NCBI GenBank assembly: GCA_021200075.1
Contig: JAJQGZ010000064.1
Location: 1-8,075, forward strand
Length of the DNA: 8,075 nt
Origin: Clostridiales bacterium
GTDB taxonomy: Bacteria; Bacillota; Clostridia; Oscillospirales; Acutalibacteraceae
Reading direction: 5' to 3'
The position numbers and the translations under genes were made by a program. Of this stretch, positions 1 to 6,405 are shown piece by piece. The stretch's first letter is position 1. Every line of letters starts with the position of its first letter. The notes beneath the pieces are model-generated. The model did no database searches. It saw only the letters and a program-made list of their open reading frames with translations, and was not told where the DNA came from.

Positions 1-53
1 TACTTAGTAGTAACCCTTTTGACCGTTGACCAATTTGAATAAACTTTTTTGCC
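1..53 (-). pseudogene. C-terminal remnant of a fibronectin-III-like surface protein
   Basis: Read on the minus strand in the frame whose codons are 53-51 down to 5-3, this stretch encodes GKKVYSNWSTVKRVTTK, and the window stops after the first two bases of what should be the stop codon (TA). The C-terminus of the surface protein at 6406-8075 reads GKKLYSKWSTVKKVTTK then TAA. The two DNA stretches align without gaps at a fixed offset of 6406 bp and share about 43 of 53 bases, with many differences at third codon positions, so they are true homologues kept at protein level. No upstream part of such a gene is present here: at about 54-60 the sequence changes into the M28-type peptidase gene in another frame. 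It is therefore a cut-off gene end, from recombination or a misjoined assembly. Confidence 0.7.
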
Positions 54-733
54 GTATCCAATAAAGACCGATGAAAAACGGAACAAAAATAAGTCCCCAC
101 ATAGCAGCCTTAAACAGTGTTGTGCTTGTATCTATAAAGCCGAACGCACCGTTTTGGACAACGGAAATAATCGAAAGAACAAGATAATATACCGCACCCA
201 GTGCGCATATAACTGCGTGACCCTCAAAGCCTATACCGCCGAGAGTATAGTTGACGGGCCATTCCCAAGCGGCATCCGGGTGACCGTTGAAGAATATGCG
301 GCGCTTAACCTCGCCTGAGCATTTTTTTACAGCGGTGACATTGTGACCGGTTTTTTCCGGGAAAAATCTGTCAACGCATTTTTTATACAAACCAAATTCG
401 AGAAATACAATAACAAGACCTGCAATGATAAGACACACGGATATAATCGGGCTGAAGAAAAAGAACACAACCGCCAAAAGGACGAATGTGATTGTGAAAT
501 AAATCCAGCCGTAGAACGAACCCGGATTTTCCTTAAAAGACTCTACATCCGCCTTTTCGCAACCGCAGTCCTTTTTAAGTACTTCTGCCATATAATCGCA
601 AGCCTGTTTTTCCCCTACGGAACCCGGGTCACGCTTTTCCATTTCCTTGCATATATGCGTAATTTCCGAGTGCATATAGTGCATATACTGTGCGTAATCG
701 TTCTTTTTTGCCAATAAGCTTACTTAAATCCAT
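4..733 (-). pseudogene. M28-family membrane metallopeptidase, N-terminal part, frameshifted and truncated
   Basis: This is the start of a membrane-associated M28-type (aminopeptidase-like) zinc peptidase. The open frame begins at a TTG (714), but the true start is probably ATG at 733-731, seven bases after a strong GGGAGG (746-741). That ATG frame (MDLSKLIGKK...) joins the main frame if one A is removed from the A6 run at 709-704, giving MDLSKLIGKKNDYAQYM. Visible features, numbered from the TTG, are an N-terminal helix with GEKQACDYM (34-42), hydrophobic segments at about 70-107, 167-187 and 202-220, and NGHPDAAWEW (143-152), whose His145 and Asp147 fit the first metal-ligand motif of M28 enzymes. 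The later metal ligands and most of the catalytic domain are absent: after residue ~220 the frame crosses into foreign fibronectin-III-like coding DNA and stops at 6-4. It lies 66 bases after the ABC ATPase, so it may be the last gene of that operon. As present it cannot make an active enzyme. Confidence 0.7.
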
Positions 734-765
734 AAGTATTCCTCCCTAAATTTAATATAAATATA

Positions 766-796
766 ACCGTATAACGCTTTGATTTTAATATACGGT
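766..796 (-). repeat. 8-bp perfect inverted repeat between ATPase and peptidase genes
   Basis: ACCGTATA (766-773) and TATACGGT (789-796) are exact inverted copies separated by 15 bases. They occupy most of the 66-base gap between the ATPase stop and the peptidase start. In the minus-strand transcript this could form a hairpin followed by a weak U/A-rich stretch, so it could be an intercistronic stabiliser or weak attenuator; as DNA it could be an operator. No clear promoter was seen in the gap. Confidence 0.4.
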
Positions 797-799
797 AAA

Positions 800-1616
800 T
801 CAGCTTTCAAGGGATTTGCTGAGGAAATTCTTTAGAATATCGCTTTTCGGATTTTCAAAAATTTCCTGCGGAGTACCCTCTTCTTCAATAATTCCGTTTG
901 CCATAAAGATAACTTTATCGGCAACATTTTTTTGCAAATTCCATTTCATGAGAGACAACAATCATTGTACTGTTGCCTGTTTTTAAGCTCCTGATAACAT
1001 TCAAAACCTCTCCGGTAAGCTCGGGGTCAAGAGCGGATGTCGGTTCGTCAAAACAAAGAATATCGGGACTCATCGCAAGCACTCTTGCAATAGCGACTCT
1101 TTGCTGCTGACCGCCGGAAAGCTCACAGGGATAGGACTGCGCCTTATCTGAAAGACCGACCCTTTCAAGCAATTTATCGGCTGTAGAGTCAATCTCGCTA
1201 AACCTTTTCGCTTTGAAGTCACCGGCTGAAATATTGCCGCCTGATTTTTTAACAGCCTTTACCTCATCTTTTAATGCAAGAGAAGGGGCGAGAGTTAAGT
1301 TACGCTTAACCATATACTGTGGAAAAAGATTGAACTGCTGGAAAACAAGACCGAAGTGCAGACGATTTTTCCTTATCTTTTTTTCGGAAAGAGAATCGCT
1401 GTCTGAAGCATCAAGCAATTTCTCACCCGATACGGTTATAACGCCTTTATCGGGAGTATCAAGAAAATTGAGACAGCGCAAAAGAGTTGTTTTACCGCTG
1501 CCGGAAAAACCGATTATAACAAGAATATCACCCTTTTCAAGCGAAAAGCTGATATCCTTAAGCACCTCATTATTGCCGAAGCTTTTATGTATATCTTTTA
1601 CATCTAAAATAGCCAT
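800..1616 (-). CDS. Polar amino acid ABC transporter ATP-binding protein (frameshifted near the C-terminus)
   Basis: This is the cytoplasmic ATPase of a polar amino acid importer (GlnQ/HisP type). All nucleotide-binding motifs are visible: Walker A GFSGSGKTT (36-44), Q-loop FQQFN (92-96), signature LSGGQ (166-170), Walker B ILCFDE (186-191) and switch His223. Between Q-loop and signature there is a ~20-residue Lys/Gly-rich insertion (about 116-139), so the protein is somewhat longer than the usual ~245 residues. The open frame ends at 915 with AKKCCR, but in the +1 frame the expected C-terminus continues (NVADKVIFMANGIIEEEGTP and on) to a TGA at 802-800. One extra A in the A7 run at 933-927 explains the break, and the repaired protein has 271 residues. 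The ATG at 1616 lies three bases past the permease stop, with GAGG seven bases upstream inside the permease end, so the two are translationally coupled. Confidence 0.88.
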
Positions 1617-1619
1617 TGC

Positions 1620-2314
1620 CTAACCTCTGTAATAATCCAGCTTCTTTTCTATCCTGCCGAATACAATTGTGAGAAGCCCGTTGAATATGAGATAGAATGC
1701 TCCCGTATAGAACAACGGCCAGAGCAAACCGTCCGATTTAATAAATATCTGATCCGCCCATATAATTTCGTACACAGCGATAATCCTTGCAAGAGATGTG
1801 TCCTTGACAAGCGTTATTATCTCGTTTCTCATAGGCGGGATTATTCTTTTTACAACCTGCAAAAGCACTACCTTGAAAAATATCTGCGGTTTAGTCATTC
1901 CGAGAACCTGACCTGCTTCATATTGCCCGACCGGTATGTCCTCGATTCCGCCCCTGTAAATCTCCGAAAAATAGCAGGAGTAGTTAATAACAAAAGCGAC
2001 AAGCGCCGCAACAAAGCGATCCATAATGCTCCAGGACGAAACCCAGGTTAAAAATACACCGGATTTTCCACTGAAGACGCATTTGAAGCAAGCAGTCCCG
2101 GCCCGTAATATATAATAATCGTTTGAAGCATAAGGGGAGTTCCCCTGATTATCCAAACAAAAACCTTAACTATAAATTTAAGCGGTTTAAATTTGCTCAT
2201 TGAGCCGAAGCTGATTATTAAACCGAGCGGCAGAGCAAATAAAAGCGTCAGTGCAAATAATTCAAGAGTTGTACTAAAGCCTTTCAGCAATTCAAGCGTG
2301 ACTTCCCAAAACAT
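1620..2314 (-). pseudogene. Polar amino acid ABC transporter permease, split by a frameshift
   Basis: This is the inner-membrane channel subunit of a polar amino acid importer (HisM/GlnP type). The N-terminal half carries two hydrophobic segments (about residues 10-36 and 48-70, with WIIRGTPLMLQ). The C-terminal half carries the EAA loop (EAGQVLGMTKPQ), which contacts the ATPase, and further membrane segments ending in RIEKKLDYYRG. The first frame stops at 2048 after ENPVYF; the second frame resumes with LTWVSSWSIMDRF. Adding one T to the T5 run (2054-2050, minus strand) joins them as ENPVYFLTWV and gives 231 residues, a normal family length. The ATG at 2320 is only two bases from GGAG (2326-2323), whereas ATG 2314, two codons later, is eight bases away and is the better start. 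The gene follows the binding protein and precedes the ATPase. Confidence 0.85.
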
Positions 2315-2341
2315 CAGCATATCTCCGTAAAACTAATAAGT

Positions 2342-2370
2342 AAAGGGCAGAAGAATATCTCCCGCCCTTT
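2342..2370 (-). promoter_or_regulatory. 13-bp intercistronic hairpin after the binding-protein gene
   Basis: Read on the minus strand, AAAGGGC GGGAGA pairs with UCUUCU GCCCUUU around a three-base UAU loop: 13 pairs, two of them G-U, filling 29 bases exactly. It begins 28 bases after the binding-protein stop and ends 28 bases before the permease start at 2314. The bases that follow (ACTTATTAGTTTT) are U-rich but broken, so it looks like a leaky terminator or a 3'-end stabiliser. In many importer operons such an element lets the binding protein be made in excess over the membrane subunits. Confidence 0.7.
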
Positions 2371-2397
2371 TAATTCCGAGCAATAAATAATGGTTAA

Positions 2398-3243
2398 TTA
2401 TTTAATAAGAGTGAAGCTGTATTTCTCAGCAAGAAAATCCATTGTGCCGTCCTCAATAAGCTCATCTGTAATTGTATTTATTTCAGCAACAAGGTCGGAA
2501 CCCTTTCTACATGCAATATCGTATTCCTCTGCCTCAAGTTCCTCAGCCTGAACAAGATCCTCATAGTTTGTACCCTCGCCTGTCATTACGTTTACCATTG
2601 TGATGTTGATAACGCAAGCGTCGGAAGAACCTGAAGCGACCTCCATAAGTGCGGTAGCCTGGTCGCTTACCGAAGTGCAAGCAAAACCTGCTTCCTCAAT
2701 AGCGGCTTCACCGGCAGAGCCTGCTTCCGCCGTAAAGGTAATATCTGTCATTTCGGCAATTGTGGTATAGCTTTCCTGAATCTCTGCTGTTGTAACAACT
2801 GCCTGAGCATTTTTAACATAAACGTCCGTAACATCGGCATTGCTTGTAACCTCGTCGGTAATTGTCATACCGTTCCAGATACAGTTGATTGACTGAGAGT
2901 CAAGCTCAAGGAATTTATTATCCCAGTCAATTACAACAAATTCAACCTCAACACCGAGCTTTTCGGCAACTGCCTGAGCATATTCGGTATCAAATCCTGT
3001 CCATTCGTCGGAGCCGTCCTCTTTGTAGTTCATCGGCTCATATTCCGTGATACCCACAGCAAGAGTACCCTTGTCAAGTATGTAAGCAAGGTCGCTGTCT
3101 TCGGTCGAAGTATCTTCAGAAGTATCCGCTGTATCGGACGTATCCGAGGTATCCTCAGTGTCAGTACTTGAGCAGCCTGCAAACGCCATTACGATTGTAA
3201 GGGTCATAAGAAATGCCATTAAGATTGATAAAAACTTTTTCAT
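2398..3243 (-). CDS. Polar amino acid ABC transporter substrate-binding lipoprotein
   Basis: This intact 281-residue protein is the extracellular, membrane-anchored receptor of the importer. A signal peptide (KK then a hydrophobic stretch, residues 4-22) ends in a lipobox FAGC, so Cys24 should be lipidated. A Ser/Thr/Asp-rich linker (25-51) leads to a type-2 periplasmic-binding fold: LDKGTLAVGITEYEPMNY (56-73), GFDTEYAQAVAEKLG (83-97), VIDWDNKF (104-111), IWNGMTITDE (122-131), and the final DELIEDGTMDFLAEKY helix near the C-terminus. The Arg that binds the ligand alpha-carboxylate in GlnH/HisJ (ITDER) is replaced by Val132 here, so the ligand cannot be inferred from the GlnH model. The ATG at 3243 has AAAGGA eight bases upstream. 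It is the first gene of the operon and its permease and ATPase follow. Confidence 0.93.
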   Translation of the reverse strand: MKKFLSILMAFLMTLTIVMAFAGCSSTDTEDTSDTSDTADTSEDTSTEDSDLAYILDKGTLAVGITEYEPMNYKEDGSDEWTGFDTEYAQAVAEKLGVEVEFVVIDWDNKFLELDSQSINCIWNGMTITDEVTSNADVTDVYVKNAQAVVTTAEIQESYTTIAEMTDITFTAEAGSAGEAAIEEAGFACTSVSDQATALMEVASGSSDACVINITMVNVMTGEGTNYEDLVQAEELEAEEYDIACRKGSDLVAEINTITDELIEDGTMDFLAEKYSFTLIK

Positions 3244-3275
3244 TTCATTTTTCCTTTCAAAATGAATTAATTTAC

Positions 3276-3297
3276 TTCACCGCTTTATCGCAGTGAA
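3276..3297 (-). promoter_or_regulatory. Leader hairpin 1 (8-bp stem) upstream of the binding-protein gene
   Basis: In the minus-strand transcript UUCACUGC pairs with GCGGUGAA (one G-U pair) around the six-base loop GAUAAA. It lies 33 bases before the start codon and does not cover the ribosome site, so it may stabilise the leader or bind a regulator. No known riboswitch or T-box consensus was recognised. Confidence 0.45.
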
Positions 3298-3312
3298 TTA
3301 GTTGTGGAAAAA

Positions 3313-3341
3313 TCAATTAGTCAAAAAAATCGATTAATTGA
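3313..3341 (-). promoter_or_regulatory. Leader inverted repeat 2 (9 of 10 pairs), just after the predicted transcription start
   Basis: TCAATTAGTC (3313-3322) and GATTAATTGA (3332-3341) are inverted copies with one mismatch, separated by nine mostly A bases. It begins about 16 bases beyond the -10 box, so it could be an operator overlapping the start of transcription or the first hairpin of the leader. Base pairs are mostly A-U, so RNA stability would be low and an operator role is at least as likely. Confidence 0.4.
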
Positions 3342-3356
3342 CTGTCTCTAAGCCTT

Positions 3357-3385
3357 TTTATAACAAAAGGGTTTAAAAAATGCAA
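3357..3385 (-). promoter_or_regulatory. Sigma-A-type promoter of the amino acid ABC operon
   Basis: On the minus strand TTGCAT (3385-3380) and TATAAA (3362-3357) are separated by exactly 17 bases. Each hexamer is close to consensus and the pair lies about 114 bases upstream of the binding-protein ATG, in the right orientation. This leaves a leader of roughly 105 bases carrying two inverted repeats. Confidence 0.65.
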
Positions 3386-3484
3386 TGCTTTTGTTAAAAA
3401 ACAACAAAATGTACTTTACTCTTTTTAACTGATAACAACAGCAGGATTTAACCGAGATTTAATCGAAAGATAACACGACCTGAA

Positions 3485-3513
3485 TTGACTTGTAAAAATG
3501 GGTTTGATAAAAT
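3485..3513 (+). promoter_or_regulatory. Sigma-A-type promoter (extended -10) of the phosphoesterase/GtrA operon
   Basis: TTGACT (3485-3490) and TAAAAT (3508-3513) are separated by 17 bases, and TGA directly before the -10 box gives an extended -10. It points at the ATG at 3568, 54 bases downstream. Together with the minus-strand promoter at 3357-3385 it makes a divergent promoter region of about 100 bases between the -35 boxes. The rest of the 324-base gap (3244-3567) holds no gene that I can see. Confidence 0.65.
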
Positions 3514-3567
3514 ATTACCGTAAGCTGAAATGTAAATTCAATTATCAAAAGCAGCAAGAAAAAAGAT

Positions 3568-4685
3568 ATGAAATTCAATAATGACGGCAAATTCAAGATA
3601 ATGTAAATAACAGATATGCAGGAAATATCATCAATTTCCCCTGACACACTCGCTTTGCTGAAATCAGCGGTTGAAGCCGAAAATCCCGACCTGGTAATAT
3701 ATACCGGAGACCAGATAAAAGGCTGCGGCGTTACATACAAAGGCAAGGGAAAAGAGTTTGAAGCGCAGATTGCAAAGACGATTTATACTTTACTTGAACC
3801 TGTTACGAAGCGCAACATTCCGTTTGCGGTAACATTCGGCAATCACGACAGGCAGGCAGGAATTTCAAATGCCGACCAATTCAATCATATTTACAAGGCA
3901 TTGCCTAACTGTATAGGTGAGCAAGCTAAAGAAGTAGACGGAGGAGGAACATACAACATAACCATAAAAGCGTCTGATAATTCAGACAAAGATGTTTTTA
4001 ATCTATATCTCTTTGACAGCGGAACGGACGCAAAAGGCGGAGGATATGAACCATTTGATAAAAACATCATAAATTGGTACGAAAAAAAACGAGGGACAAA
4101 CTAAAAAAACGGCGAATATGTTCCGTCGATAGTATTCCAACATATTCCCCTGCCAGAATACTACAAGGCTTTAAAGAAAACCGACAAAAATGAAAAAGGT
4201 GCAATCCGTGCATTTCGCACTCACAAAAACGAATATTACATTCTCGGCGATGCCTGCCGACACGGAGATATGTTTGAAGAACCGCCGTCAATACCGGATA
4301 TAAACAACGGTGAATTTGACGCAATAAGCGAATGTGGAGATGTTTTGGGAGTGTAAGTAGGACACGACCATAAAACAGCTTTGTCGGCAAGTACAAAAAT
4401 ATAGATCTCGGCTTTACGCAGTCATCGGGATTTAATGTGTACGGCAACAGAATAAAAAGGGGCGTTCGCTGCTTTATTCTTGATGAAAAAAATCCCACTC
4501 AATGCGAAACATACACAAGAACATATGAGGAACTTGTCAGCAAAAAAGTAAGCCGTCCGATTTTTGACTACCTTACGAGCAAAGTTCCGGCAACGGTTGA
4601 CGCCGCAATACCGCTTATCGGTAAAGCAATCGTCATAACAGCAGCCGTTATAGTTTTAATGATTCTTTTTGCAAAGCTGTTTTAA
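3568..4685 (+). pseudogene. Membrane-anchored metallophosphoesterase, broken by three stops and a frameshift
   Basis: This is a calcineurin-like metallophosphoesterase. From ATG 3568 it reads MKFNNDGKFKIM, then TAA (3604-3606) where Gln is expected, then ITDMQE, the first metal-site motif of a Clostridial subfamily. TGDQ and FGNHDRQ follow (metal and catalytic-site motifs), then FNLYLFDSG. A second TAA (4102-4104) interrupts the frame before KNGEYVPSIVFQHIPLPEYY (metal-ligand His). A third TAA (4354-4356) sits inside GV-stop-VGHDH, where Tyr or Phe is expected; GHDH is another metal-ligand motif. One T is missing at 4380-4382 (ACAGCTTTGTCGGC for TAFVG), after which the frame runs to TAA 4683-4685. 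The last ~25 residues form a hydrophobic anchor (IGKAIVITAAVIVLMILFAKLF), so the enzyme would be tethered to the membrane. The repaired length is 372 residues. The ribosome site before 3568 is weak. The longest open piece (3616-4104) lacks part of the active site and is probably inactive. Confidence 0.8.
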
Positions 4686-4699
4686 AGGAGACTGAAAAA

Positions 4700-5293
4700 A
4701 TGGAAAACAAGAAAAATAATAATGCGTTTAAGAAATTTACTCAAAAGCACTCTGAAATTTGGAAATTCATTAAATTTACAATAGCCGGCGGAGGTTCTTC
4801 CGTTGTTGAACTCATAGTCCATATGATTTTGCTCAATTCCGTTTTTTCCTCATTGACAAACGAAGCGATAACAAGCAGTGCATTAAATATGATAGGCGTA
4901 ACTTCAAAGGGCTATCTTTATACTTATTTGATTTCCACGACAATCGGCTATGCAATTGCTTTTATACTTAACAGAAAAATTACTTTTAAAGCGGACGCAA
5001 ATCCCACATTAAGTATGATATTATATGTTATAATGGTTGTATTCACTATATTTGCAAACGGTTGGATAGGCTCGGCAATGACAACATTTGCACAAGCTCA
5101 CAATCTTTTAGGGAATTTTTGGGATTTATTAATCAAAATAATTGGCATGGCAATACCGACACTGTGGACATATCCGTGCAACAGATTTATAATTCACAGA
5201 AAAAAAGAAGGCGGTAACCGAAAATTAAAAGCGTATATAAGAAAATCCCCTCGCAGGTCAAAAACCGCAAGGGGATTTTTAAATTTAATTTAA
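4700..5293 (+). CDS. GtrA-like multi-pass membrane protein
   Basis: A small membrane protein of the GtrA/DPMS type, a family linked to moving or flipping lipid-linked sugars for cell-wall or surface glycosylation. Four hydrophobic segments are visible at about residues 23-49, 72-90, 104-126 and 143-160. FILNRKITF after the second segment is a conserved GtrA feature, and CNRFIIHRKK follows the last one. The ATG at 4700 has AAAGGAG nine bases upstream, overlapping the stop of the phosphoesterase, so the two are cotranscribed. The open frame gives 197 residues, longer than usual (about 120-170), because its last ~23 residues are encoded in and beyond the terminator hairpin. Removing one A from the A7 run at about 5190-5196 would end the protein as HRKKKAVTEN with TAA at 5226-5228, before the hairpin. 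I think this is the native end, but the open frame itself is intact. Confidence 0.8.
   Translation: MENKKNNNAFKKFTQKHSEIWKFIKFTIAGGGSSVVELIVHMILLNSVFSSLTNEAITSSALNMIGVTSKGYLYTYLISTTIGYAIAFILNRKITFKADANPTLSMILYVIMVVFTIFANGWIGSAMTTFAQAHNLLGNFWDLLIKIIGMAIPTLWTYPCNRFIIHRKKEGGNRKLKAYIRKSPRRSKTARGFLNLI
5242..5280. terminator. Intrinsic terminator between convergent genes
   Basis: AAAATCCCCT (5242-5251) pairs with AGGGGATTTT (5270-5279) and the stem continues through CGC-GG/CC-GC with one mismatch and one bulged A around an A-rich loop. T5 at 5276-5280 supplies the tail for the plus-strand phosphoesterase/GtrA operon. Read from the minus strand it sits 20 bases after the HD gene stop and ends in TTTTCTTAT, so it probably stops both operons. 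Confidence 0.85.
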
Positions 5294-5299
5294 TCTTGC

Positions 5300-5800
5300 T
5301 TAGTCAGCAAAAACATCAAAAACAGTTTTGCACATTTCCTTGCCCGACTTGGTTTTAAATATCGTTTCATAAGCCTTTTTAATTGCCGCCGGCGAAGCCT
5401 TATCTTCAAAAAGATTAACGATAAAATCCGCTTCAACCAGAATTTGATAATCCGGTGAATCAATTCCGTCATAAGTATGATGATGAGCGACAAGATAGCA
5501 AATTCTGTCTGTATCCGTCTTATCATATCCGAGAGAGGAAAGCATTTCATAAGCAGGAGCATAGTCTTCCTTTTCCTGAAGCTTTCCGGAGCAATCGCCG
5601 TACTTTTCCTCCGCCGGCTTTATGCCGATATCGTGGACAAGAGAGGCGGATTCAATAATAAACTGTGTTTTTTCATCAAGATTTTCAAGTCTTTCAATAA
5701 CCGAAGCAAAGCCGTGAACCTTGATAAAATGGCAAATTCGCTTAGCGTCGCCGGTATAGTAATCAATCATCGCCTTTTTAAGAGAAGTAAGCTTATCCAT
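5300..5800 (-). CDS. HD-domain phosphohydrolase-like protein
   Basis: An intact 166-residue cytoplasmic HD-superfamily protein. The metal-binding pattern is complete: His24 or His29 (CHFIKVHGF), His56-Asp57 (LVHDIG), His106-His108 (VAHHHTYDG) and Asp125 (VEADFIVN). Such proteins cut phosphate esters, for example nucleotides or cyclic nucleotides, but the substrate cannot be told from sequence. It resembles the small HIG/YedJ-type single-domain hydrolases found widely in Clostridia. The ATG at 5800 lies only four bases past the stop of the P-loop gene, and no clear Shine-Dalgarno site is present, which suggests translational coupling. The stop is 20 bases from the bidirectional terminator at 5242-5280. 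Confidence 0.85.
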   Translation of the reverse strand: MDKLTSLKKAMIDYYTGDAKRICHFIKVHGFASVIERLENLDEKTQFIIESASLVHDIGIKPAEEKYGDCSGKLQEKEDYAPAYEMLSSLGYDKTDTDRICYLVAHHHTYDGIDSPDYQILVEADFIVNLFEDKASPAAIKKAYETIFKTKSGKEMCKTVFDVFAD

Positions 5801-5804
5801 AATT

Positions 5805-6206
5805 TTATACTATATAGCACAGCAGCTCTCTCTCATATTCGTCACAGACGGAAAAATGGAAATTAACGCCCGTAGTCTCCGACAATTTTGAAACAATCTC
5901 CATAAGATCGTTGATGTTAGTGTTGGAATTAGAAATAATATCGAGAGTGGAATCAATAAAAACATCGGTCAAATCATAATCGCTGACGCACAAACCTATT
6001 AAAAATCCGTAAAGCGACGAAGCGCCGAGAATTTCATAATCCTGAGTGTTTATCAATCTTATAGAGGACGGAAGCTCAAGAGCCAGCTTATCCGAGCTGT
6101 CAACATAAACGACATTCCCTTTACTGCTCATTGCCGTGCATACGGCGGCTTCGGCCAAAATTCTTGTTTTTCCTATACCATTAATACCCATAATGTAATC
6201 AACCAT
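5805..6206 (-). CDS. Small P-loop NTP-binding protein of unknown function
   Basis: An intact 133-residue protein that I do not recognise by name. It opens with a Walker A motif, GINGIGKT (7-14), and has a short strand ending in Asp, VVYVDSS (32-38), and a Walker B-like DVFIDS (81-86). This is a minimal RecA/AAA-like nucleotide-binding core with no extra domain, no signal peptide and no membrane segment. The ATG at 6206 is preceded by AAAGGGGA. It is followed after four bases by the HD-domain gene, so the two form a coupled pair. The pairing suggests a nucleotide-dependent job shared by the two, but that is inference only. Confidence 0.7.
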   Translation of the reverse strand: MVDYIMGINGIGKTRILAEAAVCTAMSSKGNVVYVDSSDKLALELPSSIRLINTQDYEILGASSLYGFLIGLCVSDYDLTDVFIDSTLDIISNSNTNINDLMEIVSKLSETTGVNFHFSVCDEYERELLCYIV

Positions 6207-6296
6207 AGCGGTCTTCCCCTTTATAAATTATTATCTGCAAACGAAAAAAACTAAAACAGTTTCCTCAATTTTCCGACAAGCAATAATAATCCATAA

Positions 6297-6325
6297 ATAA
6301 GAATTTGTAAGAAACAAAATGTAAA
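6297..6325 (-). promoter_or_regulatory. Possible promoter of the P-loop/HD operon
   Basis: On the minus strand TTTACA (6325-6320) and TCTTAT (6302-6297) are 17 bases apart and lie about 90 bases upstream of the P-loop ATG. The -35 box fits 5 of 6 and the -10 box 4 of 6, so this is weak. The 199-base gap (6207-6405) shows no gene and no clear terminator for the surface-protein gene. Confidence 0.25.
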
Positions 6326-6405
6326 CGCTCGGTTAAATTATTTTTTTACTAACTCAAAAACGCTGTCGAATGGTGGAAATTTTAATATTTAAGGAGCAAA
6401 TTTAA

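Noticed and set aside
2050..2054. Programmed frameshifting in the permease
   Set aside because: The T5 run has no slippery heptamer or downstream stimulator that I can see, and similar run-length breaks occur in unrelated genes nearby.
3244..3356. T-box or amino acid riboswitch in the ABC operon leader
   Set aside because: The leader is only about 105 bases and lacks a T-box consensus and a terminator/antiterminator pair; only two simple hairpins are present.
3459..3746. Minus-strand open frame of 95 codons over the divergent promoter region
   Set aside because: It overlaps the phosphoesterase start and both promoter regions, has no ribosome site and shows no family features; the plus-strand gene carries recognisable motifs.
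3604..4356. Reassignment of TAA to a sense codon in the phosphoesterase
   Set aside because: The three TAAs fall at positions expecting Gln, a polar residue (Lys, Gln or Glu) and Tyr or Phe, which no single reassignment explains, and intact genes here end normally in TAA.
4067..4498. Minus-strand open frame of 143 codons within the phosphoesterase
   Set aside because: The plus strand here translates, allowing for the stops, to conserved GHDH and QHIPLPEYY-type motifs, so this is an antisense shadow.
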